64,000 bases of DNA from Nocardioides sp. Arc9.136 (GCF_030506255.1 NZ_CP113431.1:930001-994000), one strand, 5' to 3'; numbered from the stretch's first letter, positions 32,834-42,700 are shown. The notes: generated by a model not told the origin, from the sequence alone. A program made the numbers and translations.

Positions 32834-34357
32834 ATGACGAACAACCTGACGGTCATCGTGCTCGCGGCCGGTGGCGGTACCCGGATGCGGTCGAAGACCC
32901 CCAAGGTGCTTCACCCGGTGTGCGGACGTAGCATGGTCGGCCACGTGCTGAGGGCGGTGGCCGCCGTCGAGCCGGAGCGCGTCGTGGCCGTCGTCGGTCA
33001 CCAGCGCGAGCAGGTCGCCCCGCACGTCCAGGAGCACCTCCCCGACGTCGTGCTCGCCGTCCAGGAGGAGCAGCTCGGCACGGGGCACGCCGTCCGGATC
33101 GCCATGGAGGCCGCGGGCAGCACGTCGGGCACCGTCCTGGTGGCGTACGGCGACACCCCGCTGCTGGAGGGGGAGTCGCTGCGCGCCTTCGTGGCCGAGC
33201 ACGAGGCGGCCGAGCGGGCCGTGAGCATCCTCAGCGGGATCCTGCAGGAGCCCTTCGGCTACGGCCGGGTGGTCCGCGACGCCGACGGCGACGTGCTGGC
33301 GATCGTGGAGGAGAAGGACGCGACCCCCGCGCAGCGGGACATCTACGAGATCAACTCCGGGATCCTCGCCTTCGACGGCGCGTTCCTCGCCGAGGCCCTG
33401 CCGCGGATCGGCAACGACAACGTCAAGGGCGAGTACTACCTGACCGACACCGTGCAGCTGGCGCGCGACGCCGGGCTCACGGTCGGGGCGCACCCGCTCG
33501 CGGACGTGCTGCAGACCGAGGGCGCCAACGACCGCGCCCAGCTCGCCGAGCTCGGTCGGGAGATGAACCGACGGATCGTCACGCGCTGGATGCGGGCCGG
33601 CGTGACGGTGATGGACCCCGCGACGACGTGGATCGAGTCCGACGTGGTGCTGGCCCAGGACGTCACGATCCTGCCCGGCACCCAGCTCCTCGGCACGACG
33701 GTCGTCGGGGAGGACGCGGTCGTCGGGCCGGACACCACGCTGGAGGACTGCGAGGTCGGCGTCGGCGCCCGGGTCGTCCGGACCCACGGCCAGCTGGCCG
33801 TCGTCGGGGACGGCGCGAACGTCGGCCCGTTCGCCTACCTGCGCCCCGGCACGAAGCTGGGGGAGGGCGGCAAGATCGGCACGTTCGTGGAGACCAAGAA
33901 CGCCGACCTCGCCGCGGGCGCGAAGGTGCCGCACCTCTCCTACGTCGGCGACGCCGAGGTCGGCGAGGGCACCAACATCGGCGCGGGCACGATCTTCGCC
34001 AACTACGACGGGGTCGCCAAGCACCGCACGACCATCGGGCGCCAGGCGCGCACCGGCTCGAACAACACCTTCGTCGCGCCGGTCACCGTCGGCGACGGCG
34101 CGGGCACCGGCGCCGGGGCCGTCGTACGCCGCGACGTGCCGGCCGGCGCGCTCGCGGTCAGCGCCGGTCCCCAGCGCAACCTCGAGGGGTGGACGCTCCA
34201 GCGGCGCCCCGGCACCGCCCAGGCGGCCGCCGCGGAGGCGGCCGGGGCATCGACGGGGAGCCCGGTGGGCACCCCCGTGGGAGACACGGCTCACAAAACA
34301 TCTCAGGGCGACGGGACTCGGGTTGGGGAGACCCCCTCGACGGGGGCAGAATCCTGA
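32834..34357 (+). CDS. glmU: Bifunctional UDP-GlcNAc pyrophosphorylase / glucosamine-1-phosphate acetyltransferase GlmU
   Basis: Makes UDP-GlcNAc for peptidoglycan and, here, also the WecB substrate. The N-terminal pyrophosphorylase domain (1-235) begins with VIVLAAGGGTRMRSKTPKVL. The C-terminal left-handed beta-helix (255-460) carries the acetyltransferase residues in KVPHLSYVGDAEVGEGTNIG and FANYDG. A 40-residue Ala/Gly/Thr tail follows. ATG 32834 is one base beyond the tRNA-Gln 3' end, so GGGGAG of the tRNA acceptor is the only possible Shine-Dalgarno; after tRNA processing the mRNA would be leaderless. The prs gene follows 34 nt downstream. Confidence 0.97.
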   Translation: MTNNLTVIVLAAGGGTRMRSKTPKVLHPVCGRSMVGHVLRAVAAVEPERVVAVVGHQREQVAPHVQEHLPDVVLAVQEEQLGTGHAVRIAMEAAGSTSGTVLVAYGDTPLLEGESLRAFVAEHEAAERAVSILSGILQEPFGYGRVVRDADGDVLAIVEEKDATPAQRDIYEINSGILAFDGAFLAEALPRIGNDNVKGEYYLTDTVQLARDAGLTVGAHPLADVLQTEGANDRAQLAELGREMNRRIVTRWMRAGVTVMDPATTWIESDVVLAQDVTILPGTQLLGTTVVGEDAVVGPDTTLEDCEVGVGARVVRTHGQLAVVGDGANVGPFAYLRPGTKLGEGGKIGTFVETKNADLAAGAKVPHLSYVGDAEVGEGTNIGAGTIFANYDGVAKHRTTIGRQARTGSNNTFVAPVTVGDGAGTGAGAVVRRDVPAGALAVSAGPQRNLEGWTLQRRPGTAQAAAAEAAGASTGSPVGTPVGDTAHKTSQGDGTRVGETPSTGAES

Positions 34358-34391
34358 TCGCACCCACCTCCGGCGACCAGGGAGCCCCACG

Positions 34392-35372
34392 ATGACCGGA
34401 ATGAAGAAGACCACCGAGAAGAACCTGATGGTCTTCAGTGGTCGGGCACACCCCGAGCTCGCCGAGGAGGTGGCCGGGATCCTCGGCACCGACCTCGTGC
34501 CGACGTCGGCCTACGAGTTCGCGAACTCCGAGATCTACGTCCGCTACGAGGAGTCGGTCCGCGGCTGCGACGCCTTCGTGCTGCAGAGCCACACCGCTCC
34601 GATCAACGAGTGGATCATGGAGCACCTGATCATGGTCGACGCCCTGAAGCGGGCGAGCGCCAAGCGGATCACCGTGGTCATGCCGTTCTACGGCTACGCC
34701 CGTCAGGACAAGAAGCACCGCGGCCGCGAGCCCATCTCCGCGCGCCTGATGGCCGACCTGTTCAAGACCGCCGGCGCGGACCGCCTGATCTCGGTCGACC
34801 TCCACGCCGACCAGATCCAGGGCTACTTCGACGGCCCGGTCGACCACCTGATGGCGCTGCCGATCCTGACCGAGCACGTCAAGGAGAAGTACGGCCACGA
34901 GCAGCTGTGCGTCGTCTCCCCGGACGCCGGCCGGATCAAGGTCGCGGAGCGCTGGTCGGCCAAGCTCGGCGGCGTGCCGCTGGCCTTCATCCACAAGACG
35001 CGCCGCACCGACCGCCCCAACGAGACCGTCGCGAACCGCGTCGTCGGTGAGGTCGCCGGGAAGATGTGCGTGCTGACCGACGACATGATCGACACCGGCG
35101 GCACCATCGTGAAGGCCGCCGAGGCGCTGATGGCCGACGGCGCGGCCGGCGTGATCATCGCCGCCACCCACGCCATCCTCTCCGACCCCGCCGTCGACCG
35201 GCTCAAGAACAGCCCGGCGGTCGAGGTGATCGTCACCAACACCCTGCCGATCGCCCCGGAGCGGGAGTTCGACAAGCTGACGATCCTGTCGATCGCGCCG
35301 CTGGTCGCCCGCGCCATCCGCGAGGTCTTCGAGGACGGCTCGGTCACCTCGATGTTCGACGGCCACGCCTGA
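34392..35372 (+). CDS. prs: Ribose-phosphate pyrophosphokinase (PRPP synthase)
   Basis: Makes PRPP from ribose-5-phosphate and ATP for nucleotide, His and Trp synthesis and, in actinobacteria, for arabinan-type precursors. The 326-residue class I enzyme shows FANSEIYVRYEESVRG, the flexible loop YGYARQDKKHRGREPIS, the metal-binding DLHADQIQGYF, and the PRPP loop LTDDMIDTGGTI. ATG 34392 follows GGGAG at about 8 nt spacing. The gene sits directly after glmU, the classic actinobacterial order. Confidence 0.97.
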   Translation: MTGMKKTTEKNLMVFSGRAHPELAEEVAGILGTDLVPTSAYEFANSEIYVRYEESVRGCDAFVLQSHTAPINEWIMEHLIMVDALKRASAKRITVVMPFYGYARQDKKHRGREPISARLMADLFKTAGADRLISVDLHADQIQGYFDGPVDHLMALPILTEHVKEKYGHEQLCVVSPDAGRIKVAERWSAKLGGVPLAFIHKTRRTDRPNETVANRVVGEVAGKMCVLTDDMIDTGGTIVKAAEALMADGAAGVIIAATHAILSDPAVDRLKNSPAVEVIVTNTLPIAPEREFDKLTILSIAPLVARAIREVFEDGSVTSMFDGHA

Positions 35373-35437
35373 CCCTCCCGACGTCCGTCGAGCACGGGTA
35401 CCGGCTGCCCCGGACCGCACCCCGGACCGCACCCCGA

Positions 35438-35467
35438 TTGGCCCCGCGGGGCGCCCGCGCCTAGACT
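35438..35467 (+). promoter_or_regulatory. rplY promoter
   Basis: TTGGCC (35438-35443), an 18-bp spacer and TAGACT (35462-35467) form a good housekeeping promoter. The predicted start, near 35474, gives an untranslated leader of about 148 nt before rplY. Confidence 0.65.
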
Positions 35468-35473
35468 GCTGCG

Positions 35474-35621
35474 GTTGCCTCGGCGAGGGAGTGTCCGGCC
35501 GCACCGGCTGTGGACCCGCTCCGTGATCGACAGGGCTGGCTGTGCCTCCGGGTGTGCCGCGCCGTCGAGCCGAGGCCCCCGACGCAACCGTTCCAGCCAG
35601 CACGCACGAGGAGAAGCCACG
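35474..35621 (+). promoter_or_regulatory. Structured 5' leader of rplY
   Basis: The predicted leader begins almost exactly with GCCTCGGC (35477-35484), which is perfectly complementary to GCCGAGGC (35569-35576). The enclosed region holds further GC-rich complementarity. This suits a ribosomal-protein leader through which L25 might regulate itself, but that is inference. Confidence 0.45.
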
Positions 35622-36311
35622 ATGGCCACCGAGAAGATCACCGCCGAGAAGCGGACCGAGTTCGGCAAGGGCGCCGCCCGCCGCATCCGCCGCGAGAACA
35701 AGGTGCCGGCCGTCATCTACGGCCACGGCAACGACCCGATCCACGTGACCCTGCCGGGCCACGCCACGATGCTCGCGCTCAAGCACGGCGGCGCGAACGC
35801 GCTCCTCGAGCTCGACATCGACGGCGACACCCAGCTCGCGCTGACCAAGCAGGTCCAGATCGACCCGATCAAGCGTCACCTCGAGCACGTCGACTTCGTC
35901 GCGGTCGTCCGCGGCGAGAAGGTCACCGTCGACGTCCCCGTGCTCGTCACCGGCGAGGCCGCCCGCGAGACGCTCGTCGTCACCGAGAACGCCACCGTCT
36001 CTCTCGAGGCCGAGGCCACCCACATCCCCGAGTCCATCGAGGTCTCGGTCGAGGGCCTGCCCGCCGGCACCCAGATCCTCGCCTCGCAGCTGGAGCTGCC
36101 CTCCGGCTCGACCCTCCTGGTCGACGGCGAGACCCTGGTCGTGAACATCACCGAGCAGGTCTCCGCCGAGGCCCTCGAGGCCGAGCTGGCCGACGCCGAG
36201 GCCGAGGCCGGCATCGAGCGCGAGGAGTCCGACGCGTCCGAGGGCGAGGCCGCCGAGGCCGGTGCCGAGGCGGACGCCGCGGGCGACGCGCAGGCCGCCG
36301 ACTCCGAGTAA
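35622..36311 (+). CDS. rplY: 50S ribosomal protein L25/general stress protein Ctc
   Basis: Binds 5S rRNA in the large ribosomal subunit. The N-terminal L25 domain (1-95) shows EKRTEFGKGAARRIRRENKVPAVIYG, and the CTC/TL5 beta domain (96-190) follows. The last 40 residues are an acidic Glu/Ala/Asp tail. The start ATG 35622 has GAGGAGAAG upstream. The gene follows prs and precedes pth, as in mycobacteria. Confidence 0.96.
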   Translation: MATEKITAEKRTEFGKGAARRIRRENKVPAVIYGHGNDPIHVTLPGHATMLALKHGGANALLELDIDGDTQLALTKQVQIDPIKRHLEHVDFVAVVRGEKVTVDVPVLVTGEAARETLVVTENATVSLEAEATHIPESIEVSVEGLPAGTQILASQLELPSGSTLLVDGETLVVNITEQVSAEALEAELADAEAEAGIEREESDASEGEAAEAGAEADAAGDAQAADSE

Positions 36312-36389
36312 GGCTCCGAGCAAGACAACCCCGAGCGGGGCACGTCGTACGGCGTGCACCTGCTCGGATCCAGGAAGGGCCGGGAACCC

Positions 36390-36989
36390 GTGACCGACAC
36401 CGCTACCCCCGTGTGGCTCGTCGTCGGCCTCGGGAATCCCGGCCCTTCCTACTCCGGTCACCGGCACAACATCGGCTACATGGTGGCCGACGAGCTCGCC
36501 CGCCGGATGGGCTCGGGGTTCCGAGCCCACAAGTCGGGCCGCGCCGACGTCGTCGAGGGCCGGTTCGGCGCACCCGGCTCCGACCAGGCCCGGGTGGTGC
36601 TGGCCCGGCCGCGGTCGTACATGAACGAGGTCGGCGGCCCGGTCAAGGCGCTCGCGACCTTCTACAAGGTGCCGCCCGAGCGGGTCGTGGCGATCCACGA
36701 CGAGCTGGACATCCCCTTCGACACCATGCGCGCCAAGCTCGGCGGCGGCGACAACGGGCACAACGGACTGAAGTCGATGCGCTCCTCGCTGGGCACGGGC
36801 GACTTCCACCGCGTCCGCGTGGGGATCGGCCGGCCGCCGGGTCGGCAGGAGGTCGCCGACTTCGTGCTGTCGAACTACTCCGCCGCCGAGCGCAAGGTGC
36901 TGCCGTTCCAGGTCGACACCGCCGCGGACGCCGTGGAGTGCCTGGTGCTCGAGGGCCTCGAGCGGACCCAGCAGAAGTTTAACTCCTGA
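36390..36989 (+). CDS. pth: Peptidyl-tRNA hydrolase
   Basis: Releases tRNA from prematurely dropped peptidyl-tRNA. The 199-residue enzyme has [20 protein letters not shown] with the catalytic His, [13 protein letters not shown] with the active-site Asn, IHDELDIPF with the Asp, and [16 protein letters not shown] 36390 was chosen over GTG 36354 because the core begins within ten residues of it. The stop overlaps the next start (TGATG). Confidence 0.96.
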   Translation: MTDTATPVWLVVGLGNPGPSYSGHRHNIGYMVADELARRMGSGFRAHKSGRADVVEGRFGAPGSDQARVVLARPRSYMNEVGGPVKALATFYKVPPERVVAIHDELDIPFDTMRAKLGGGDNGHNGLKSMRSSLGTGDFHRVRVGIGRPPGRQEVADFVLSNYSAAERKVLPFQVDTAADAVECLVLEGLERTQQKFNS

Positions 36990-37612
36990 TGCCCGCGGGT
37001 CGCCCCGCCGTCCGGGCCGTCCTCCTCGACGCCGACGGCGTGCTGCAGGTCAACCCGCCCGGGTGGCTCGAGACGCTGCAGGCGCTGGTCCCCGCGGGGT
37101 CGGGGGAGAAGTTCAGCGAGCACCTCTTCGAGGCCGAGCAGGCCGCGATGACCGGCCGCCGGTCCTTCCGCGACGTCGTCGCCGAGGTGCTCGACCACTG
37201 GGGCGCCCCGGAGCGGGCCGACGACCTGGTCGACCACTACCACCACATCGAGGTCGTCTCCGACACCGCCGAGGTGGTGCGCGACCTGCGCGGGGCCGGC
37301 GTGCCGGTCCACCTCGCCACCAACCAGCACGACCTGCGCACGGCGTACATGCGCGAGGAGTTGGGGTACGGCGACCTCCTCGACTCGACGTTCACCTCCT
37401 GCGAGCTCGGCGTCACCAAGGACGACCCGGCCTTCTTCGGGCGGGTCGTCGAGCAGCTCGGCCTCGAGCCGTCCGAGGTGCTGCACGTGGACGACAAGGA
37501 CCGCTTCGTCGAGGCGGCCCGGGCGGCCGGCCTGCGCGGCGTGGTGTGGGCCGTGGACGACGGACCGGACGCGCTGCGGGAGCGGCTGCGCGCCGAGGGC
37601 CTCCCGATCTGA
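36989..37612 (+). CDS. HAD-superfamily hydrolase
   Basis: A 207-residue haloacid-dehalogenase-type phosphatase with motif I LLDADGVL (nucleophile and acid/base Asp), motif II HLATN, Lys in GVTKDDPAFF, and motif IV VLHVDDKDRFVEAA. The alpha-helical cap lies between motifs I and II. The substrate cannot be inferred. It is coupled to pth by a one-base overlap. Confidence 0.88.
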   Translation: MPAGRPAVRAVLLDADGVLQVNPPGWLETLQALVPAGSGEKFSEHLFEAEQAAMTGRRSFRDVVAEVLDHWGAPERADDLVDHYHHIEVVSDTAEVVRDLRGAGVPVHLATNQHDLRTAYMREELGYGDLLDSTFTSCELGVTKDDPAFFGRVVEQLGLEPSEVLHVDDKDRFVEAARAAGLRGVVWAVDDGPDALRERLRAEGLPI

Positions 37613-37641
37613 CGGGCCCGCCGAGCCTTAGGGTGGCGCCC

Positions 37642-38421
37642 GTGACCTTCGACGCCGGTTCCCCTCCCGAGTCCGCTGCCCACGACGACCACGTCCTGGC
37701 GACCTGGCTGGCCACGGTGGCCGGCGAGCGGCTGCTCGAGGTCCGCGGCGAGGGGCTCGAGGGCAAGGAGCTCAAGGACGCCGGCGACCGTGCCGCGCAC
37801 GAGCTGCTGATGCGGCTGATCGCCGAGCACCGGCCCGACGACGCGGTGCTCTCCGAGGAGGGCAAGGACGACAAGGCGCGCCTGCAGCGGGCCCGGGTCT
37901 GGATCGTCGACCCGCTGGACGGCACCCGGGAGTTCTCCGAGGTGCCGCGCGAGGACTGGGCGGTGCACGTCGCGCTCTGGCAGGACGGCGACCTCGTCGC
38001 CGGCGCCGTCGCGCAGCCGGCCCTCGGGGAGACGTTCAACACCGGCCAGCCGCCGGTGGTGCCGCCGCGCACCAGCGAGCGGCCGCGGATCGCGGTCTCG
38101 CGCAGCCGCCCGCCGGAGTTCGTGCACGCGCTGGCCGCCGAGCTCGACGCCGAGCTGGTGGCGATGGGGTCCGCGGGCGTGAAGGTCATCAGCGTCGCGC
38201 GCGACGTCACCGACGCCTACGTCCACGCCGGGGGCCAGTTCGAGTGGGACTCCGCCGCGCCTGTGGCGGTGGCCCGCGCGGCGGGGCTGTTCACCAGCCG
38301 GGTCGACGGGACGCCGCTGGAGTACAACCAGGAGGACGTCTACCTCCCCGACCTCATCGTGTGCCGCCCCGAGCTGGCCGAGCAGATCGTGGACTTCGTC
38401 AAGCGCAACGGCGTCGGCTGA
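37642..38421 (+). CDS. cysQ: 3'(2'),5'-bisphosphate nucleotidase / inositol-phosphatase family (CysQ-like)
   Basis: Mg-dependent, lithium-sensitive phosphatase that removes the 3' phosphate from PAP, a product of sulfotransfer, or acts on related substrates. Metal motifs are LSEEGKDD, WIVDPLDGTREFSE and WDSAAPVAVARAAG. Length is 259 residues. The leaderless promoter is exemplary: TAGGGT at 37629-37634, seven bases, then GTG 37642. Removing PAP would help the sulfotransferase encoded at 14001, though the genes are far apart. Confidence 0.88.
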   Translation: MTFDAGSPPESAAHDDHVLATWLATVAGERLLEVRGEGLEGKELKDAGDRAAHELLMRLIAEHRPDDAVLSEEGKDDKARLQRARVWIVDPLDGTREFSEVPREDWAVHVALWQDGDLVAGAVAQPALGETFNTGQPPVVPPRTSERPRIAVSRSRPPEFVHALAAELDAELVAMGSAGVKVISVARDVTDAYVHAGGQFEWDSAAPVAVARAAGLFTSRVDGTPLEYNQEDVYLPDLIVCRPELAEQIVDFVKRNGVG

Positions 38422-38445
38422 CCGACCCCGGCGCACACTGGACGG

Positions 38446-39009
38446 GTGGCCCCGCCCGACCCGCACGACCCGCCCGACCCGCCCGACCAGCACGGCCAGC
38501 CCCAGCCGGAGGTCCTCGACCAGCCCGGCCGCGCGCCGGTGCGGCGGCGTACCTGGGCGCTGCTCGGGGCGGGCGCGCTCGTCCTCGCCGGCGCCTGGGC
38601 CGTCGACCACGGCCTCCGGGGACAGGAGGAGCAGGCGGTCGCCGCGTGCCGCGAGCAGGCGGTCGCGGCCACGGGACGCACCGACCGCTCGATGGCGATG
38701 ATCCGGGCCTACGTGCAGCCGGCGCTGCTCTCGGTACCGGCCGGCAGCAGCCAGGACGGCTTCTACGACCTGGTCGCCGAGCAGGCCCGGGAGGCCGTCC
38801 CCGCGGTGCGCGAGGCGCTCGCCACCTGCCGCGGGGCCGACGTCCTCGCCGTCCACCGCGGCCTGCGCGAGCAGCGCGGGGCCTACGTCGCGCACCTGGC
38901 CGCCCGCGCGGACTGGCTCGAGGAGGTCGGTGCCGACGGCCGCGCCTACTACCGCGACCGGCCGGAGCTGGCCCTGCTGCGCGAGGCGGCCTTCGGCGAC
39001 GAGCGGTAG
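38446..39009 (+). CDS. Hypothetical single-pass membrane protein
   Basis: A 187-residue protein with a cytoplasmic Pro/Asp-rich N-terminus (DPPDPPDQH), one membrane helix (about 37-53, WALLGAGALVLAGAWAV) and an extracytoplasmic helical domain with two Cys (CREQ and CRGAD) that could form a disulfide. I do not recognise it. GTG 38446 lies 6 nt after CACACT. It sits between the CysQ-like gene and mfd. Confidence 0.7.
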   Translation: MAPPDPHDPPDPPDQHGQPQPEVLDQPGRAPVRRRTWALLGAGALVLAGAWAVDHGLRGQEEQAVAACREQAVAATGRTDRSMAMIRAYVQPALLSVPAGSSQDGFYDLVAEQAREAVPAVREALATCRGADVLAVHRGLREQRGAYVAHLAARADWLEEVGADGRAYYRDRPELALLREAAFGDER

Positions 39010-39105
39010 CCGGGGCGTCCGTAGGATGGGGTACTGCCCCCGTGTCGTCCCGACCCGGGGCGTTCGTGCTGCACAGCACTGCTGAGACACCCCCACAGGA
39101 GCACC

Positions 39106-42100
39106 GTGAGCCTCACCGGCCTGGCCGACGCCGTCCTCGCCGACCCGACCCTCTCCGCCGCCGTCGAGGACGCGCGGGGCGGCGCCGTGCGTGCCCTGGA
39201 CCTCACCGGTCCCGAGGCGCTGCGCCCCTTCGTCGTGACCGGCCTGGTCCGCGCGGGCCGCACCGTCCTCGCGGTCACCGCGACCGCGCGCGAGGCCGAG
39301 GACCTCGTCGACGCGCTGGGCTGCTTCCTCGACCCGGCGACCATCGCCTACTACCCGAGCTGGGAGACGCTGCCCCACGAGCGGCTCAGCCCCCGCAGCG
39401 ACACCGTCGGCAAGCGGCTCGCGGTGCTGCGCCGGCTGGTGCACCCGGGTGACGACGCCACCAACGGCCCGCTCCAGGTCGTGGTCGCGCCGGTCCGCAG
39501 CGTGCTGCAGCCGCAGGTCAAGGGTCTCGGTGAGCTCGCACCGGTCGAGCTGGTCCCCGGTGACACCGCGCCCCTCGACGACGTCGTGCGTCGCCTGGCG
39601 GACGCGGCGTACTCCCGAGTCGACCTGGTCGAGAAGCGCGGCGAGTTCGCCGTCCGCGGTGGGATCGTCGACGTCTTCCCGCCCACCGAGGAGCACCCGC
39701 TCCGGGTGGAGTTCTGGGGCGACGACGTCGAGGAGATCCGCACGTTCTCCGTCGCCGACCAGCGCACCCTGGACACGGCCGAGCGGCTCTGGGCCCCGCC
39801 GTGCCGCGAGCTGCTGCTCACCGACGAGGTCCGCGAGCGGGCCGCCGAGCTGGGCCGCCGGCACCCGACGCTGGTCGAGCTGACCGACAAGATCGCCGCC
39901 GGCATCGCGGTCGACGGCATGGAGTCCCTCGCCCCGGTGCTCGTCGACGAGATGGAGCTGCTCGTCGACCTCATGCCGCCGGACACCCACGTGCTCGTCC
40001 TCGACCCGGAGCGCGCGCGCAGCCGGGCCCACGACCTGGTGGCCACGAGCGAGGAGTTCCTCGGCGCCAGCTGGGCCGCAGCGGCCAGCGGCGGGACCGC
40101 TCCGATCGACCTGGGCGCGGCGTCGTACCGCTCGCTCTCCGACGTCCGCGAGCACTCCCTGGACCAGCACAAGCCGTGGTGGACGATGAGCCCCTTCGGC
40201 ATCGGCGACGACGGCGAGGGCGCCCGCCCCGTCACCGACGTCGACGCGATCGACGGCGCCGTCCCGAGCCGCGGGCTGCCGATGCGACCGGTCGACGCCT
40301 ACCGCGGTGACCTCGAGCGCGCGGTCAAGGACATCGCCACCTGGGTGGCCGAGGGCTACCGCACCGTCGTCGCGCACCCGGGCCACGGCCCGGCGCAGCG
40401 CATGGTCGAGGTGCTCGGCGAGCACGACGTGCCGGCCCGGCTGGTCGAGGACCTCGGGGAGCCGCCGGCCACCGGTGTCGTCACGGTCACCTGCGCCTCC
40501 GCCGCGCACGGGTTCGTCGACGAGATCGGCCGCACCGTCCTGCTGACCGGCGAGGACCTCACCGGCCAGAAGTCCTCGACGCGCGACATGCGGAAGATGC
40601 CCGCGCGCCGCAAGAAGCAGATCGACCCCCTCGAGCTGAAGGCCGGGGACTTCGTCGTCCACGAGCAGCACGGCGTGGGCCGGTTCGTGGAGATGAAGCA
40701 GCGCGAGGTCGGCGGCGCGGTCCGCGAGTACCTCGTGCTGGAGTACGGCGCCTCCAAGCGCGGCGGCCCCGCCGACCGGCTCTACGTCCCCGCCGACGCG
40801 CTGGACCAGGTCACCCGGTACGTCGGTGGCGAGCAGCCGAGCCTCGACCGCCTCGGCGGCGCGGACTGGGCCAAGCGCAAGGGCCGGGCCCGCAAGGCGG
40901 TCCGGGAGATCGCGGCGGAGCTGATCAAGCTCTACGCCGCGCGGCAGGCCACCCAGGGCTACGCCTTCGGCCCGGACACGCCCTGGCAGCGCGAGCTCGA
41001 GGACGCCTTCCCGTTCCAGGAGACCCCCGACCAGCTGAGCACGGTCGACGAGGTCAAGTCCGACATGCGGCGCACCATGCCGATGGACCGGCTCATCTGC
41101 GGCGACGTGGGCTACGGCAAGACCGAGATCGCGGTGCGGGCGGCGTTCAAGGCCGTCCAGGACGGCAAGCAGGTCGCCGTCCTCGTGCCGACCACGCTGC
41201 TGGTCACCCAGCACCTCTCGACGTTCGCCGAGCGCATGGCCGGCTTCCCGGTCGTGCTCAAGGCGCTCTCGCGCTTCCAGAGCGACAAGGAGGCGGCCGA
41301 GGTGATGGCCGGCGTCACCGAGGGCAGCATCGACATCGTGGTCGGCACCCACCGGCTGCTCAACCCCGACATCCGGTTCAAGGACCTGGGCCTGATCATC
41401 GTCGACGAGGAGCAGCGCTTCGGCGTGGAGCACAAGGAGCAGATGAAGCGGCTCCGCACCTCGGTCGACGTGCTCTCGATGTCGGCGACGCCGATCCCGC
41501 GCACCCTGGAGATGGCGATCACCGGCATCCGCGAGATGTCGACGATCACCACCCCGCCCGAGGAGCGGCACCCGGTGCTGACGTACGTCGGTGCCTACGA
41601 GGACCGGCAGGTGATCGCCGCGATCCGCCGCGAGCTGCTGCGCGAGGGCCAGGTCTTCTACATCCACAACCGGGTGAACTCCATCGAGAAGGCCGCCGCC
41701 AAGCTCAAGGAGCTCGTCCCCGAGGCGCGGGTGGCGACCGCCCACGGCCAGATGGGGGAGAAGCAGCTCGAGCAGGTCATGCTCGACTTCTGGGAGAAGC
41801 GCTTCGACGTGCTGGTCTGCACGACGCTGGTGGAGTCGGGCCTGGACGTCTCCAACGCCAACACGATGATCATCGAGCGCTCCGACACCCTCGGGCTCTC
41901 CCAGCTGCACCAGCTGCGCGGCCGGGTGGGGCGCTCGCGCGAGCGTGCGTACGCCTACTTCCTCTACCCCGCCGAGAAGCCGCTGACCGAGACCGCCCAC
42001 GAGCGGCTCGCGACGCTGGCCCAGCACTCCGACCTCGGCGGCGGCATGGCGATCGCGATGAAGGACCTCGAGATCCGCGGCGCCGGCAACCTGCTCGGGG

Positions 42101-42672
42101 GCGAGCAGTCCGGGCACATCGCCGACGTCGGCTTCGACCTCTACGTGCGGCTCGTCGGCGAGGCGGTCACCGAGTTCAAGGGCGAGGCCGAGCCGGAGCT
42201 CAACGAGGTGCGCATCGAGCTGCCCGTCGACGCCCACCTGCCCCACGACTACATCCCCAGCGAGCGGCTGCGGCTGGAGGTCTACAAGCGCCTGGCCGAG
42301 GTCCGCAGCGACGCCGACGTCGACCAGATCCGCGAGGAGCTCGTGGACCGGTACGGCGAGCCGCCGGAGGTCGTCACGTCCCTGCTGCTCGTGGCCCGCT
42401 TCCGGGCCCGGGCCCGCAAGGCCGGGGTCGGCGAGGTGACGGCCGCGGGCAAGAACATCCGCTTCGCGCCGGTCAGCCTCCCCGAGTCGCGGGTGGTCCG
42501 GCTCAACCGGATGTACCCGAAGTCGATCGTCAAGCCGGCCCTCGACACGATCCTGGTGCCGCGACCGCAGACCGCGGTCGTGGGCGGCAAGCCCATCGCC
42601 GGCATCGCCCTGCTTCAATGGACCCACGGTGTGATCGACGCCATCATCGACCCGCCGGAGACCACCAGCTGA
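39106..42672 (+). CDS. mfd: Transcription-repair coupling factor Mfd
   Basis: Dislodges RNA polymerase stalled at lesions and recruits UvrA. The 1188 residues give the full family layout: a UvrB-like N-terminal region, a CarD-like RNA-polymerase interaction domain (about 505-585, DFVVHEQHGVGRF), the translocase motor with GDVGYGKTEIA and IIVDEEQRFGVEHKEQ, motif VI QLRGRVGRS, and a C-terminal TRCF domain. GTG 39106 has AGGAG upstream, and TAGGAT near 39022 may be the promoter. It begins the block shared with mycobacteria. Confidence 0.97.
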   Translation: MSLTGLADAVLADPTLSAAVEDARGGAVRALDLTGPEALRPFVVTGLVRAGRTVLAVTATAREAEDLVDALGCFLDPATIAYYPSWETLPHERLSPRSDTVGKRLAVLRRLVHPGDDATNGPLQVVVAPVRSVLQPQVKGLGELAPVELVPGDTAPLDDVVRRLADAAYSRVDLVEKRGEFAVRGGIVDVFPPTEEHPLRVEFWGDDVEEIRTFSVADQRTLDTAERLWAPPCRELLLTDEVRERAAELGRRHPTLVELTDKIAAGIAVDGMESLAPVLVDEMELLVDLMPPDTHVLVLDPERARSRAHDLVATSEEFLGASWAAAASGGTAPIDLGAASYRSLSDVREHSLDQHKPWWTMSPFGIGDDGEGARPVTDVDAIDGAVPSRGLPMRPVDAYRGDLERAVKDIATWVAEGYRTVVAHPGHGPAQRMVEVLGEHDVPARLVEDLGEPPATGVVTVTCASAAHGFVDEIGRTVLLTGEDLTGQKSSTRDMRKMPARRKKQIDPLELKAGDFVVHEQHGVGRFVEMKQREVGGAVREYLVLEYGASKRGGPADRLYVPADALDQVTRYVGGEQPSLDRLGGADWAKRKGRARKAVREIAAELIKLYAARQATQGYAFGPDTPWQRELEDAFPFQETPDQLSTVDEVKSDMRRTMPMDRLICGDVGYGKTEIAVRAAFKAVQDGKQVAVLVPTTLLVTQHLSTFAERMAGFPVVLKALSRFQSDKEAAEVMAGVTEGSIDIVVGTHRLLNPDIRFKDLGLIIVDEEQRFGVEHKEQMKRLRTSVDVLSMSATPIPRTLEMAITGIREMSTITTPPEERHPVLTYVGAYEDRQVIAAIRRELLREGQVFYIHNRVNSIEKAAAKLKELVPEARVATAHGQMGEKQLEQVMLDFWEKRFDVLVCTTLVESGLDVSNANTMIIERSDTLGLSQLHQLRGRVGRSRERAYAYFLYPAEKPLTETAHERLATLAQHSDLGGGMAIAMKDLEIRGAGNLLGGEQSGHIADVGFDLYVRLVGEAVTEFKGEAEPELNEVRIELPVDAHLPHDYIPSERLRLEVYKRLAEVRSDADVDQIREELVDRYGEPPEVVTSLLLVARFRARARKAGVGEVTAAGKNIRFAPVSLPESRVVRLNRMYPKSIVKPALDTILVPRPQTAVVGGKPIAGIALLQWTHGVIDAIIDPPETTS

Positions 42673-42700
42673 CCGCCCCGGTCCACCTCCAGGAGACGCC

